DNA of 64,000 nt from Pseudovibrio axinellae (GTDB lineage Bacteria; Pseudomonadota; Alphaproteobacteria; Rhizobiales; Stappiaceae): contig NZ_FOFM01000008.1 of the NCBI RefSeq assembly GCF_900110875.1, positions 1-64,000 on the forward strand, in the 5' to 3' direction. Position numbers and translations under genes: made by a program. Below are positions 8,276 through 17,849 of the stretch, in pieces (the stretch's first letter is position 1; every line of letters starts with the position of its first letter). The notes under the pieces are model-generated. The model ran no database searches, had not been told where the DNA came from, and worked only from the letters and a program-made list of their open reading frames with translations.

Positions 8276-10891
8276 TTAAAAAGCAGGCTGTATTTGGCGC
8301 CGGCGTTGAAGCCCGACAACCAGTAAGAGCAAGAGCAAAGCAGGTATATAGAACAGCTCTTTAGGCATGCGTTGTGCGTCAACCTGAGAATTCAAAATCA
8401 CTACTGGAACATCTCCGTAGAAATCAAAATCCTGCAGCTTTTCAGCAAACTGAGTGCCTGGGAACGGTTCTTCCAACGTCAGTTGGCCATCCATATCCAC
8501 GGTCACCAAACCTGACGCATTCAACCTTGCTTCAGCGCCTTGCTCGTCTCCAATGGTTAGCGGCAATGTGATTGTCTGGATTTTATCCATGTCATCAAAA
8601 TCCGGACCTGAGAGGTTTAGACGCACCATATCACCCGGTTGTGCATCTCCCACCATCTGCATGACAGCTGGACCTGTGACAGTTACGTACGGGTCTTGCA
8701 CCTGATCAAGCCAGAAGCCTGGACGGAACAGCGTGAACGCGATGAGAAGCAGTGCAACAGATTCCCACAAACGCGAACGTGCGAAGAAATACCCCTGCGT
8801 AGCGGCTGCAAATAACATCATCGCGACCACCGCCACAACGAAGACAAAGACCGCCTCAAGAGGTTCAACATCGATCAGGAGAAGATCTGTGTTGAAGATG
8901 AACAGGAATGGCAACGCTGCTGTACGCAACGAATAAATGAAGCCCTGAACACCCGTCTTGATTGGATCACCACGACTGATCGCAGCTGCGGCAAATGCCG
9001 CCAGCCCCACAGGTGGCGTGACGTCGGCCATGATACCGAAGTAGAAGACGAAGAAGTGAACCGCAATCAGAGGAACAATGAAACCGGTCTGTTCACCAAG
9101 ATCAACCACAACCAGTGCCATCAACGAGGACACAACAAGGTAGTTCGCAGTTGTTGGCAGACCCATGCCCAAGATAAGGCTCATCACAGCAACCAGCACC
9201 AGCATCAACAGCAAGTTGCCACCGGAAAGGAACTCCACCAAAGCAGCGATCATCTGATGCATGCCGGTTAGAGATACCGTGCCCACGATGATACCAGCAG
9301 CAGCTGTTGCTACTGCAATACCGATCATATTGCGCGCGCCGCCTGTCATGCCTTCTACAAAGTCCACAACACCCTGCCAGATATGGCTTGTTATAGATTC
9401 TTTACGGAAGAATGCTTTGAGTGGGTGCTGGGTAACCACAATAAAGATCATGGCCATTGTTGCATAAAACGCTGACAGAGACGGTGAGAACCGCTCAACA
9501 AGGATACACCAGATCAGGACAACAATCGGCAGAATAAAGTAGTAACCAGTCCGGCCAACATCGCCAGCTGCAGGCAGTTCTTTCACTGGCGCATTCGGAT
9601 CATCGACTTCTAGGTCTGGAACCTGCGCAGCAATATAAAGCAAGCCAACATACCCAACTGCAAACAAGGCCAGAACCACTGGGAATGTTAGTGATGGGAA
9701 GGCTGTTTTGGTCCATCCAAGGCCGTAATAAACCGCTGCACCAACAATTGTAATCCCGATAAAGCCGGTCAAAACGCCGATCAGACGCTGCAAGATGGTT
9801 ACGTGTACGGGCGGCTTTGGCAACCCTTTCAGGTTCATCTTCAAGGCTTCAAGGTGCACGATATACACCAGCGCAATGTAAGAGATGACGGCTGGAATGA
9901 ATGCGTGAATGACGACCTGATGATAGCTGGTACCAGTGAATTCAGCGATCAGGAATGCTGCTGCACCCATCACAGGTGGCATCAGCTGACCATTTACCGA
10001 AGACGCCACTTCAACAGCGCCTGCTTTTTCAGCAGGAAAGCCGGTGCGTTTCATCAAAGGAATGGTGAATGTACCTGTGGTCACAACGTTTGCAATGGAA
10101 GAGCCTGAGTAAAGACCACTCATTGCAGAAGCAAGAACGGCTGCTTTTGCAGGACCGCCGCGCAAATGCCCTAAAAGCGCAAATGCTGCTTTAATAAAGT
10201 AGTTGCCAGCTCCAGCTTTTTCAAGCAGCGAGCCAAACAAAACAAACAGGAAGATCATGGAGGCCGAAACGCCAATGGCGACGCCAAACACGCCTTCCTC
10301 TTGGATCCAGTAATGCCACATGGCTTTACCGTAGGACGCTCCGCGCCACTGAATAACTTCCGGCAGAATTGGAGAGTTACCAAACATCGCATAGGCAACG
10401 AAAACCGCTGCAACGATCACCAATGGCAAGCCAAGGCTACGATAAACCGCTATCGCGAGCACTGCCAGACCAGTTGAGGCAACGATCAGATCCATCTGCG
10501 TTGGAAGGCCAGCGCGATTTCCAAGATCACCGCGCATCACCACAAGGTAGAGACAAGCCGCGGCCCCTAAAAATGCAAGTATCCAATCATACCACGGGAT
10601 CGTGTTACGCGGACTGCTGGAAAACAGAGGGTAAGCAAACGCTGCAAGCACGAGGCCAAAGGCCAGGTGGATGTTACGCACAGCGGAATCGTTAAAAATG
10701 AGATAGACACCAAAGGTATCATTCAGCCAAAATGGAACGTTCGACGCCACGTAGAGCTGAAAAACGGACCAGAAAAAGGCAATGGCCGCAATCATGGTGC
10801 CTAAGTTGCCAGTAAGGCTCCGCGCACCGGTATCTGCCTGAGCGACCAATTCTTGCGCATCAACTTGCGCTTTGTGTCGTTCTGGACTCAT
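8276..10891 (-). CDS. TRAP transporter, fused 4TM/12TM permease with C-terminal DUF3394-type extension
   Basis: Secondary transporter driven by an ion gradient, using the neighbouring TAXI binding protein. 871 residues. Small (DctQ-like) helices in the first 200 residues are fused to the large DctM-like domain (VLASAMSGLYSGSSIANVVT, GTFTIPLMKRTGFPAEKAGA, VMSLILGMGLPTTANYLVVS). The last 200 residues are a soluble beta-rich segment (PYVTVTGPAVMQMVGDAQPG onwards) followed by one final helix, as in TRAP fusions with DUF3394. The start at 10891 (MSPERHKAQVD) follows GGGGGTG; an upstream in-frame TTG at 10903 overlaps that site. Substrate unknown; related systems take organic acids or glutamate. 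Confidence 0.93.
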   Translation of the reverse strand: MSPERHKAQVDAQELVAQADTGARSLTGNLGTMIAAIAFFWSVFQLYVASNVPFWLNDTFGVYLIFNDSAVRNIHLAFGLVLAAFAYPLFSSSPRNTIPWYDWILAFLGAAACLYLVVMRGDLGNRAGLPTQMDLIVASTGLAVLAIAVYRSLGLPLVIVAAVFVAYAMFGNSPILPEVIQWRGASYGKAMWHYWIQEEGVFGVAIGVSASMIFLFVLFGSLLEKAGAGNYFIKAAFALLGHLRGGPAKAAVLASAMSGLYSGSSIANVVTTGTFTIPLMKRTGFPAEKAGAVEVASSVNGQLMPPVMGAAAFLIAEFTGTSYHQVVIHAFIPAVISYIALVYIVHLEALKMNLKGLPKPPVHVTILQRLIGVLTGFIGITIVGAAVYYGLGWTKTAFPSLTFPVVLALFAVGYVGLLYIAAQVPDLEVDDPNAPVKELPAAGDVGRTGYYFILPIVVLIWCILVERFSPSLSAFYATMAMIFIVVTQHPLKAFFRKESITSHIWQGVVDFVEGMTGGARNMIGIAVATAAAGIIVGTVSLTGMHQMIAALVEFLSGGNLLLMLVLVAVMSLILGMGLPTTANYLVVSSLMALVVVDLGEQTGFIVPLIAVHFFVFYFGIMADVTPPVGLAAFAAAAISRGDPIKTGVQGFIYSLRTAALPFLFIFNTDLLLIDVEPLEAVFVFVVAVVAMMLFAAATQGYFFARSRLWESVALLLIAFTLFRPGFWLDQVQDPYVTVTGPAVMQMVGDAQPGDMVRLNLSGPDFDDMDKIQTITLPLTIGDEQGAEARLNASGLVTVDMDGQLTLEEPFPGTQFAEKLQDFDFYGDVPVVILNSQVDAQRMPKELFYIPALLLLLLVVGLQRRRQIQPAF

Positions 10892-11019
10892 TTGCACCCC
10901 CAAAAACAGTTACCCTTTGCCTTAGCTGGAAAGGCAGAGCAAGGAACCTGCGAAATCTAATAGAAAAACAAAAAAATGCGGGGCACAAAGCGCCCCACAT
11001 TATCGAAAACCGGGTTAAA

Positions 11020-11979
11020 TTACATCCAACCACGTTCTTTGTAGTACTTCACCGCGCCGTCATGCAGAGGAGCTGTCAAGGAATCCTTGATCATCTCTTC
11101 TTCTTTCAGGTTTTTGAACGCAGGGTGAAGCTTTTTGAAGTCATCGAAGTTTTCGAAGACTGCTTTAACGAGTGTGTAAACAACATCATCCGGCACAGCA
11201 GCAGAGGAAACGAAGGTCGCGCCAACACCGAAAGTGTTGATGTCTTCTGCGTTGTTGTACATGCCTGCTGGGATAGTGGCTTTACGGTAGAAGGAGTATT
11301 TGTCGACCAGGTCGTCAATTGCCTTGCCTTCAAAGTTCACCAAGCGCGCATCACAGGTGCTTACTGTTTCCTGGGTAGATGCAGATGGGTGGCCAACGAG
11401 CCAGTAGTACGCATCGATCTTGCCATCACACAAAGCAGAACCAGCTTCAGCGGACTTCAGCTCAGTTGCCAGAGCCAAATCACCAGTGTTGACGATGCCT
11501 TCTTTTTCAAGCAGCTGCCAAGTCGCGTACTGGCCGGAACCTGCGTTGCCGATGTTGACTTTCTTACCCTTCAGATCTGTGTAGTTGTTTACACCAGAAT
11601 CTTTGGAGGTCAGCATGGTCACAGGCTCAGGGTGTACTGAAAATACAGAACGCAGCTCACCAAATGGCTTGCCTTCCCACTGTGCGCGACCATCATATGC
11701 GTTCGCCTGAACGTCGGACTGTGCAACACCAAATTCCAATTCACCATTTTGGATGGTGTTGATGTTGTAAACAGAACCGCCTGTGGATTCTACAGAACAG
11801 CGAATGCCGTGTTCCTTGCGTGTCTTATTTACAAGACGACAAATCGCACCGCCTGTTGGGTAGTAAACACCGGTTACGCCGCCAGTACCAACAGATACGA
11901 AACGATTTTCGGCCGAAGCCCCGGTTGCTACACTCGCAACAATCAGCGCAGCTCCAACTGCAACATTGCTTAGTTTCAT
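11020..11979 (-). CDS. TAXI-family TRAP transporter solute-binding protein
   Basis: Periplasmic receptor for the fused TRAP permease. 319 residues with a signal peptide (MKLSNVAVGAALIVASVATG, predicted cut after ASA). The mature part opens ENRFVSVGTGGVTGVYYPTG, the hallmark start of the TAXI family (TRAP-associated extracytoplasmic immunogenic). It continues with CSVESTGGSVYNINTIQNGE and FGVAQSDVQANAYDG. ATG 11979 is 5 bp after GGAGG; a GTG four codons upstream overlaps that site and is rejected. First gene of a likely operon: binding protein, 128-bp gap, permease, uspA. Confidence 0.94.
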   Translation of the reverse strand: MKLSNVAVGAALIVASVATGASAENRFVSVGTGGVTGVYYPTGGAICRLVNKTRKEHGIRCSVESTGGSVYNINTIQNGELEFGVAQSDVQANAYDGRAQWEGKPFGELRSVFSVHPEPVTMLTSKDSGVNNYTDLKGKKVNIGNAGSGQYATWQLLEKEGIVNTGDLALATELKSAEAGSALCDGKIDAYYWLVGHPSASTQETVSTCDARLVNFEGKAIDDLVDKYSFYRKATIPAGMYNNAEDINTFGVGATFVSSAAVPDDVVYTLVKAVFENFDDFKKLHPAFKNLKEEEMIKDSLTAPLHDGAVKYYKERGWM

Positions 11980-12752
11980 ATGAACCTCCACTTAAGTTTT
12001 AATTGCGCAACACCGTAGCTCACGGTATCACGAAAAAGAATTCTCGGCATTTTAACCATCAGATACGCCTAATTCCCACTGGCATATAACGTAGGATGCC
12101 AAAAGCGGGGAACTACGTACACAGCAAATGGGCAGATTACCAGTGAGCTTTCAAAGCTCCTGAAAACAGCAGCGCCCTGCTGCTATTCATCTAACAATCT
12201 GATTCAAATGTAATTTTCACGATTTCAAGGCATTTCGCGCCAACGAAAGCCCCACAGATATTTCTCAAAAACAACGTAAAAACGATTAAATTTTGTATGA
12301 AAAATATAAAATTGTACACTAAAGTATTATATGTTTCATGAAGTATCACAAGTGAAATCTCACTCAAACCCTACGTTATTATACGTAGGGTACTCATACT
12401 AGCCTATCCCGTAGCAGCTCAGTTTTATGCACCAACTTCATAGAGCCAGAGCTCCCAGAAGCGCTCAAAACCACACCACATTCTATATAAGCTCCCTGCC
12501 CATCTCTCATGGCTGGATCTCTTTGTTTGATATCGCAGCTTATAACAACTCCTACAAACAACCGGCAAAGAAAGAGCATCAACGATGAAACCAATTCATC
12601 CTATGTCATTTAGGATAAGCGGTAGAACCCAAATTGAAGGCTCAGCAATGCAAAATACTGTCTGTGTGGAAAATGAAAAAAAGCACTTGCGCTAAGTCCC
12701 TGCGATCCTTAGAAGACCCCTCACAGGCAGCGACCACACCAGACGCTCCTAA
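11980..12752. other. Intergenic region upstream of the TAXI gene
   Basis: 773 bp without a gene I can support. It should hold the promoter of the TAXI-TRAP operon. The AT-rich part around 12280-12360 precedes a perfect inverted repeat (listed separately). A minus-strand reading frame at 12394-12594 has no recognisable family and no ribosome binding site I trust. Confidence 0.5.
12368..12391. promoter_or_regulatory. Perfect 9-bp dyad, possible operator
   Basis: ACCCTACGT and ACGTAGGGT arms around TATTAT. No T-run follows on either strand, so it is not a typical terminator. It lies about 390 bp upstream of the TAXI gene start. A regulator site is possible; the regulator is unknown. Confidence 0.35.
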
Positions 12753-12828
12753 GAGCCCGTAGCTCAGCTGGTAGAGCAACTGACTTTTAATCAGTAGGTC
12801 CACGGTTCGAACCCGTGCGGGCTCACCA
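12753..12828 (+). tRNA. tRNA-Lys (anticodon TTT)
   Basis: 76 nt with encoded CCA. Acceptor GAGCCCG pairs with CGGGCTC; D-arm GCTCAGCTGGTAGAGC; anticodon loop CTTTTAA with TTT; T-arm CACGGTTCGAACCCGTG; discriminator A. All stems are intact. Confidence 0.97.
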
Positions 12829-12860
12829 TTTAACCTCATGGTATACAAAGAGGTTTAGCA

Positions 12861-12884
12861 AAGCTCCCTTCCGGGAGCTTTTTT
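12861..12884 (+). terminator. Rho-independent terminator after tRNA-Lys
   Basis: AAGCTCCC, loop TTCC, GGGAGCTT followed by a T-run, 32 bp downstream of the tRNA. Confidence 0.85.
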
Positions 12885-14532
12885 GCATTTGCGCTCCGTG
12901 TCATCACTATGTAAGCAAATGAGAGCCTTTCAGAAACCGTATTTGCTCTGCTGAACCTCTCAATTCCTCCATTATTTTACCTTTGGATAAGTTGTGAATG
13001 CCGTCACTATCGGTCAGTAGCAAGGCTTTGCGTGAGGTTTGACACAATCCAAGCCGTCAGAACGTTGTCACCGCTTGTCACAGTCTTCACATGCTTCGCT
13101 GTCGTCCAAGTCAGATTGACTTATACTCCTCAACCAACTCAGCTTGTTACAGCTATTCATCTGGCAACGGTGAGTTGTCGCTTGATTCCCAACGCAACTG
13201 ACAGTGACAATCCAAATGCAGAAGGCGAAGCCCGATCAGGTCTAGAGGGGTTGGCCGTCATAAGAGCATTCCTTGAAACAGCGGCAGGAGTGACGGCGAT
13301 CCGGTTCACTAAAACGGGCAGCCAGTTTCTGACGCTATCCAGATCATGGAACATGACTATACATAGAAGCAACCTTCTCATGCTGGAATAAATCAGTCCA
13401 ATTTACTTACTTCATAAAGCAACCATAAATTGCATCAGTCAACAAGTGTTAATTGGTGGATGTGCTCCATCAGGAAAGTCACCAATGGCCGCATGGCACA
13501 GTTTCCCTCCAGAGATGAACCAAAGCACGCGAGCCAAGTTGAAAGCATTGCTCTAAAAACTTTATCCCCCTGTGCCCAAACACCCCTTACTCTTAGTTGC
13601 ATGCCCACGTAACGGGCTGCTGGCGGACCGTCCGTCAGTGTGGCGTGGGCTGGGTGGGGCTACTGGGGGAAGTAACGTATCTCTCCAGCAGGTCCGGTGG
13701 AACCGATTTTCAGAGGTGACCGCATGCTCTGGAAGGAAGGGCTCAAGGCTGAAGGGCATCACGCGGTGGCAGGCTCCATTGGGGTTTATCAGGGATGAAG
13801 GACCTGTTTGGGCAAGGAAACGCCCCCAAACAAGCCCTTATTCTTCCAGGAAACTGGCTATCGTGTCTTTCAGTATAAGAGCGATGTTGTCTATAAAAAA
13901 AATGCCCGGGCAAGGCGACAAGCCAATGCCGAAGAAACTAGTTTAATAAGTAGCGCAGGCATTGCCTGCTCGCCTTGCTCACCCCGTATCTGGGGATTTC
14001 AGCTTCACCACTGCATGGCCAGCCATGCGGTGCTATTGGCACATGGGGCAGCAGCTCATGATAGACCAGCGGTCGTTGTCGGCTCCTCACCTGCTCGCGG
14101 TTTGATGCAAAGGATATGAGAGCACATGAGGAGACCTCCCTGCCCCGAACAGCCCAAGCCCGATGCTGACAGTAAAACGAGCAACTGGCTCATCTCTGGC
14201 AAAAGCGGCGTGACAGGCTGCCGGTTTCATCAGTTAGTTTCATTGGTGCCAGGTATCAGGTCGCGACGTTGTTGACAGCACCTCCAAGAAAACTTCTCCT
14301 TGCCCTGTCAAGAGTCCAACAAGATTGAAGCCAACCAATGATGTTGAGTTTATAAAACACAAGGATCGCCTGACCCAACGTTTACCTCCGTAATGCCGTT
14401 ACAAAGGCACTCGCTAATTTCGCTCCGCTCCCATGCCTCAACTCGTCGGCTAGCCGTAATGCGCTCTAAGTCTTGGTCGATGAGAGAAATATGCCCAACC
14501 CTTTTGGCATCACCTTGCCCTTCTGAGTATTC
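12885..14532. other. Gene-poor region, no supported gene
   Basis: About 1.65 kb. Short reading frames occur on both strands (for example plus 13032-13391, 13572-13946 and 13808-14119; minus 13157-13381), but none has a recognisable family, a convincing ribosome binding site or consistent codon use, and they overlap each other. The composition is mixed, with GC-rich patches around 13590-13780. It could be decayed mobile DNA or hold an untyped RNA. I see no tRNA, rRNA or repeat array. Confidence 0.5.
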
Positions 14533-15471
14533 TCAAGAAACACCAAAATGCATACGGTTTTGTTCAAGCACACGATCCAGGCGGTCTGCGTATTTTTCGA
14601 ACCAAGGCTGATTTTTCAGGTCATCGTCATTGACGATAACACCAAGGATGGGTTCTTGCGTTTCAAGCCTTGCATCCAGCGCCGCTTTGATCAGCTGGAC
14701 AGCCGGACTGTCTGATGTGAAGTTTTCGCGCTCTTCATCACTCTCAGCAATCAGCAGATCATAAACATGCTCATCTCCAGCGCGTGAATAAGCCCACATC
14801 ACAGATGTTTTCTCGTCTGCACTTACCTGATCAAGAAACTGGATCGACAATTTGATCGCATCCAGGTGGTCATGATTATTAAGAAACTCAGATTTCAGGC
14901 TGATTGGGCCCCAGTAGTACCCCATGGCGAGCGCCTGTTGTTGCTGCATCAACCATCTTGCTTGTTCCTGCTCCGATTGAGTAAAAAGCCCACCTTCATT
15001 GCTGCTTACCGCAAACAGCGCGCGTCTGTCCAACTCGCCGAATGTGGCATTCCTATCCGCATGAGAATCCTGACCAAAGACACCACTGGCATGCATCTGC
15101 TCCAGTCTTGCATCCATGCTGGCACGGGCAGCTTCAGCCACGTCTGCCAGTGAACGATTTTGTGAAAAAACTTCAGACCCCGGGTCCTTAATGGCCGCGG
15201 CAAGATTAGTGATCGAAAGCCCTTCATAGCTTGGGTAAAATTGCTCATAATAACTATTAGAAGTTGTCGTCTGCTGGCTGACTTGCGCGACTGCGAAAAG
15301 GGCCTCCACTGAAAGGGAGGCAGCTGCTGCACCCGTTCCGGCGAGCGATTCAGAAGATTTACTTTGTTCTTGCTCAGCAGGAGTGTTTGCCGCAGCATCT
15401 TCAGTTCTGTTTTCTTCGAGTTTCAACTGGCCGTGATAGCTGCCAAATGCAGCAATTGAAGATACTGACAT
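14533..15471 (-). CDS. Hypothetical protein, Gln/Ala-rich, no family recognised
   Basis: 312 residues, ATG start (MSVSSIAAFGSYHGQLKLEE). I do not recognise a family. The first 90 residues are Ser/Ala/Glu-rich and probably disordered (NTPAEQEQSKSSESLAGTGA). A second part has helical, polar sequence with a Gln run (WLMQQQQALAMGYYWGPISL), and the C-terminus is acidic (ILGVIVNDDDLKNQPWFEKY). No signal peptide or membrane segment is evident. The N-terminal SSIAAFGSYHGQ followed by a low-complexity spacer is reminiscent of cytoplasmic flagellar or secreted substrates, which is only an impression. It stands alone between two gene-poor regions. The long open frame and coherent acidic/amphipathic composition support a real gene. 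Confidence 0.6.
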   Translation of the reverse strand: MSVSSIAAFGSYHGQLKLEENRTEDAAANTPAEQEQSKSSESLAGTGAAAASLSVEALFAVAQVSQQTTTSNSYYEQFYPSYEGLSITNLAAAIKDPGSEVFSQNRSLADVAEAARASMDARLEQMHASGVFGQDSHADRNATFGELDRRALFAVSSNEGGLFTQSEQEQARWLMQQQQALAMGYYWGPISLKSEFLNNHDHLDAIKLSIQFLDQVSADEKTSVMWAYSRAGDEHVYDLLIAESDEERENFTSDSPAVQLIKAALDARLETQEPILGVIVNDDDLKNQPWFEKYADRLDRVLEQNRMHFGVS

Positions 15472-16187
15472 CTAATTTAACCTATGTAGAATCGATATGA
15501 ACTGGTATAGTTACTTAAACTTGAGCGAAGCTTTCTGCGGAAGCTTGGATTTTTTATTATTAACTCACAGTAAACCCGATGCTTGACCGCAAACTCGTCT
15601 GTTTATTGATACTTACCGGCCAGGCTGGAATAATAGGATGCCTTAAAGCTAGATTTGGGATGAACCATAGATATTAAACCGAGACCTAACCACGCTCGAA
15701 TCAATCAGTGCGGAACTTGCTCTAGCGTGCAAGCATTCCATGTCAGCCAGCGCATCCCGAAAATATGAAGGTTGATATGCGGGTGTTTCTCTATCTCTTC
15801 AATCGATTCTACCATCTATTTAGGCAAGCGTTCGCTATTTGATACTGCTGCAAGCATCTGGCTCTCGAAGAAAACATACACAAAGCGCCAAGCCTGCTGG
15901 CAGGCGCACCTAGCGTAATCGGTACTTTTTGGAGAAAGCCACGTTGCGTTTACCTATTTCTGATCTTGTAGAGCTAACTGGCGCAACTTGAGCCTTGCAA
16001 GAAGATTTGAGCAGGAATGCTTATTGAGTTTCGAAGGCCGCTTTTCACTGGCGCAAATGATGTGTCAGGGCACTCAACGGTGCCGCGTTTTCCTGGTATC
16101 GGCCCGCTCTGACCACTCAGAATTCTCCGCAAAGCACAAAAGAAAGCTGCTCTGCTGAACCCACGCGTTGATCAAACCGGAGACCCC
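15472..16187. other. Intergenic region between the orphan gene and the acetolactate synthase-like gene
   Basis: 716 bp without a supported gene. A small hairpin with AAGCTT arms at 15529-15547 followed by a T-rich stretch resembles a weak terminator on the plus strand, with no gene in front of it. The promoter for 16188 should lie in the last 150 bp. Confidence 0.45.
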
Positions 16188-17849
16188 ATGCCTGACTCTC
16201 AAGCCCCAAGAAAAGCTTCCGATCTTCTTGTCGCCGCATTGGAGGCAGAAGGCGTCGAATACGTTTTTGCCGTTCCCGGCGAAGAAAACCTTGACGTGCT
16301 GGAAAGTCTGCGCACATCCACAATCGAGCTGGTGCTGAACCGACATGAACAAGGTGCAGCCTTTATGGCCGCCACGTATGGGCGCCTGACTGGTAAGGCT
16401 GGCGTGTGTATGGCAACCCTTGGCCCTGGCGCCACCAACTTTACCACCCCGGCGGCCTATGCCTATCTGGGCGGCATGCCGCTGATCATGATCACGGGCC
16501 AAAAACCAATCAAACAATCCAAGCAGGGGCAATTTCAGATTGTTGACATCGTTAATCTGTTTGAACCCATTTGCAAAATGTCCAAACAGATTGTGCATGG
16601 CAACACTATTCCTGCGGTGGTCCGCGAAGCTTTTCGCGTGGCTGAGGAAGAACGCCCCGGCTCCGTCCTGTTAGAACTTCCCGAAGATATCGCCATTGAA
16701 GAAACGAATGAATCTGTCCTGCAACCCCACCCCCGCTACTACGCTATTGCAGGTGATACAGTACTCAATGAAGCAGCGGAGATGATCCGCAACGCGAAAA
16801 TGCCATTGATGTTGCTGGGCGCAGGTGCCAACCGAAAGGACGCACATGCGATCTTAGGTGACTTTGCTGAAAAGACGCAGATTCCTTTTTTCAACACACA
16901 GATGGGCAAGGGTGTCATAGACGAACGCTCCCATCTTTTTCTGGGCACCGCGGCACTTTCTGATGGCGATTATGTGCACTGTGCTATTGCACGTGCCGAT
17001 CTGATCATCAATGTGGGTCATGACGTGGTTGAAAAGCCCCCCTTCTTGATGGAGGAAGGCGGCACCAAGGTTATCCATATGAATTATAAGGCAGCGCAGG
17101 TCGACCAGGTCTACTTTCCTCAGGTTGAGGTGGTGGGAGATCTGGCCCGTTCTGTTGAACGTCTTGGGGATATTTTGGGTGGCCCACTGGAGTTTGACCA
17201 CAGCTACTTCGAGCGCATCAAGCAAGAGGTAGATCTACATACCTCAGAAGGTAGCGAAGACCCCCGTTTCCCGGTGATCCCGCAGCGACTGGTCGCAGAC
17301 ACGCGCAAAGTCATGGGCGACTTCGATATCATTTCGCTCGACAACGGCATCTATAAGATTTGGTACGCTCGTAACTACAAGGCTCATCAACCCAACACAG
17401 TTCTCTTAGACAATGCGTTGGCAACAATGGGCGCAGGCCAAGCCTCTGCAATGATGGCAGCAAAGCTCAACCCAAACCGGCGTGTGATGGCAATTTGCGG
17501 CGACGGAGGCTTTATGATGAATTCTCAGGAGCTGGAAACCGCTGTTCGTCTAAAACTTAATTTGGTGATCACTGTGCTTAATGACAGCGCCTATGGCATG
17601 ATCCGTTGGAAACAGGCCCATGCCGGCTTTAAGGACTGGGGGCTTCAGTTCGGCAACCCGGATTTCGTAGAATATGCCAACAGCTTCGGTGCCACTGGTC
17701 ACAGGATTACCCGTACCGAGGATTTGGTCCCCACGTTTGATGAAGCCTTTGCAGAAGGTGGCGTACACCTCGTTGATGTCCCGGTTGATTACAGCGAAAA
17801 CAAACGGGTTCTGATTGATGAACTTGCAGCAAAGGTGTGCTTGTTATGA
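16188..17849 (+). CDS. Acetolactate synthase-like thiamine-diphosphate enzyme (large subunit type)
   Basis: 553 residues with the three-domain ThDP fold. The N-terminal Pyr domain has VEYVFAVPGEENLDVLESL and the catalytic Glu in LNRHEQGAAFMAATYGRLTG. The central domain has MPLMLLGAGANRKDA. The C-terminal ThDP-binding motif is ICGDGGFMMNSQELETAVRL through VLNDSAYG. It probably condenses pyruvate, or pyruvate with another keto acid or aldehyde. No small regulatory subunit gene (ilvN) follows; instead the stop codon overlaps the start of an aldehyde dehydrogenase gene, suggesting a catabolic or specialised role rather than branched-chain amino acid synthesis. The proposed role is inference. The ATG at 16188 has a weak CCGGAGA upstream. 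Confidence 0.85.
   Translation: MPDSQAPRKASDLLVAALEAEGVEYVFAVPGEENLDVLESLRTSTIELVLNRHEQGAAFMAATYGRLTGKAGVCMATLGPGATNFTTPAAYAYLGGMPLIMITGQKPIKQSKQGQFQIVDIVNLFEPICKMSKQIVHGNTIPAVVREAFRVAEEERPGSVLLELPEDIAIEETNESVLQPHPRYYAIAGDTVLNEAAEMIRNAKMPLMLLGAGANRKDAHAILGDFAEKTQIPFFNTQMGKGVIDERSHLFLGTAALSDGDYVHCAIARADLIINVGHDVVEKPPFLMEEGGTKVIHMNYKAAQVDQVYFPQVEVVGDLARSVERLGDILGGPLEFDHSYFERIKQEVDLHTSEGSEDPRFPVIPQRLVADTRKVMGDFDIISLDNGIYKIWYARNYKAHQPNTVLLDNALATMGAGQASAMMAAKLNPNRRVMAICGDGGFMMNSQELETAVRLKLNLVITVLNDSAYGMIRWKQAHAGFKDWGLQFGNPDFVEYANSFGATGHRITRTEDLVPTFDEAFAEGGVHLVDVPVDYSENKRVLIDELAAKVCLL

Noticed and set aside
12642-12848. Minus-strand frame across tRNA-Lys
   Set aside because: It translates the tRNA and terminator in antisense and is not a plausible protein.
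13032-13391. 119-codon plus-strand frame in the desert after tRNA-Lys
   Set aside because: GTG start, no ribosome binding site, no family, and an overlapping minus-strand frame of similar quality.
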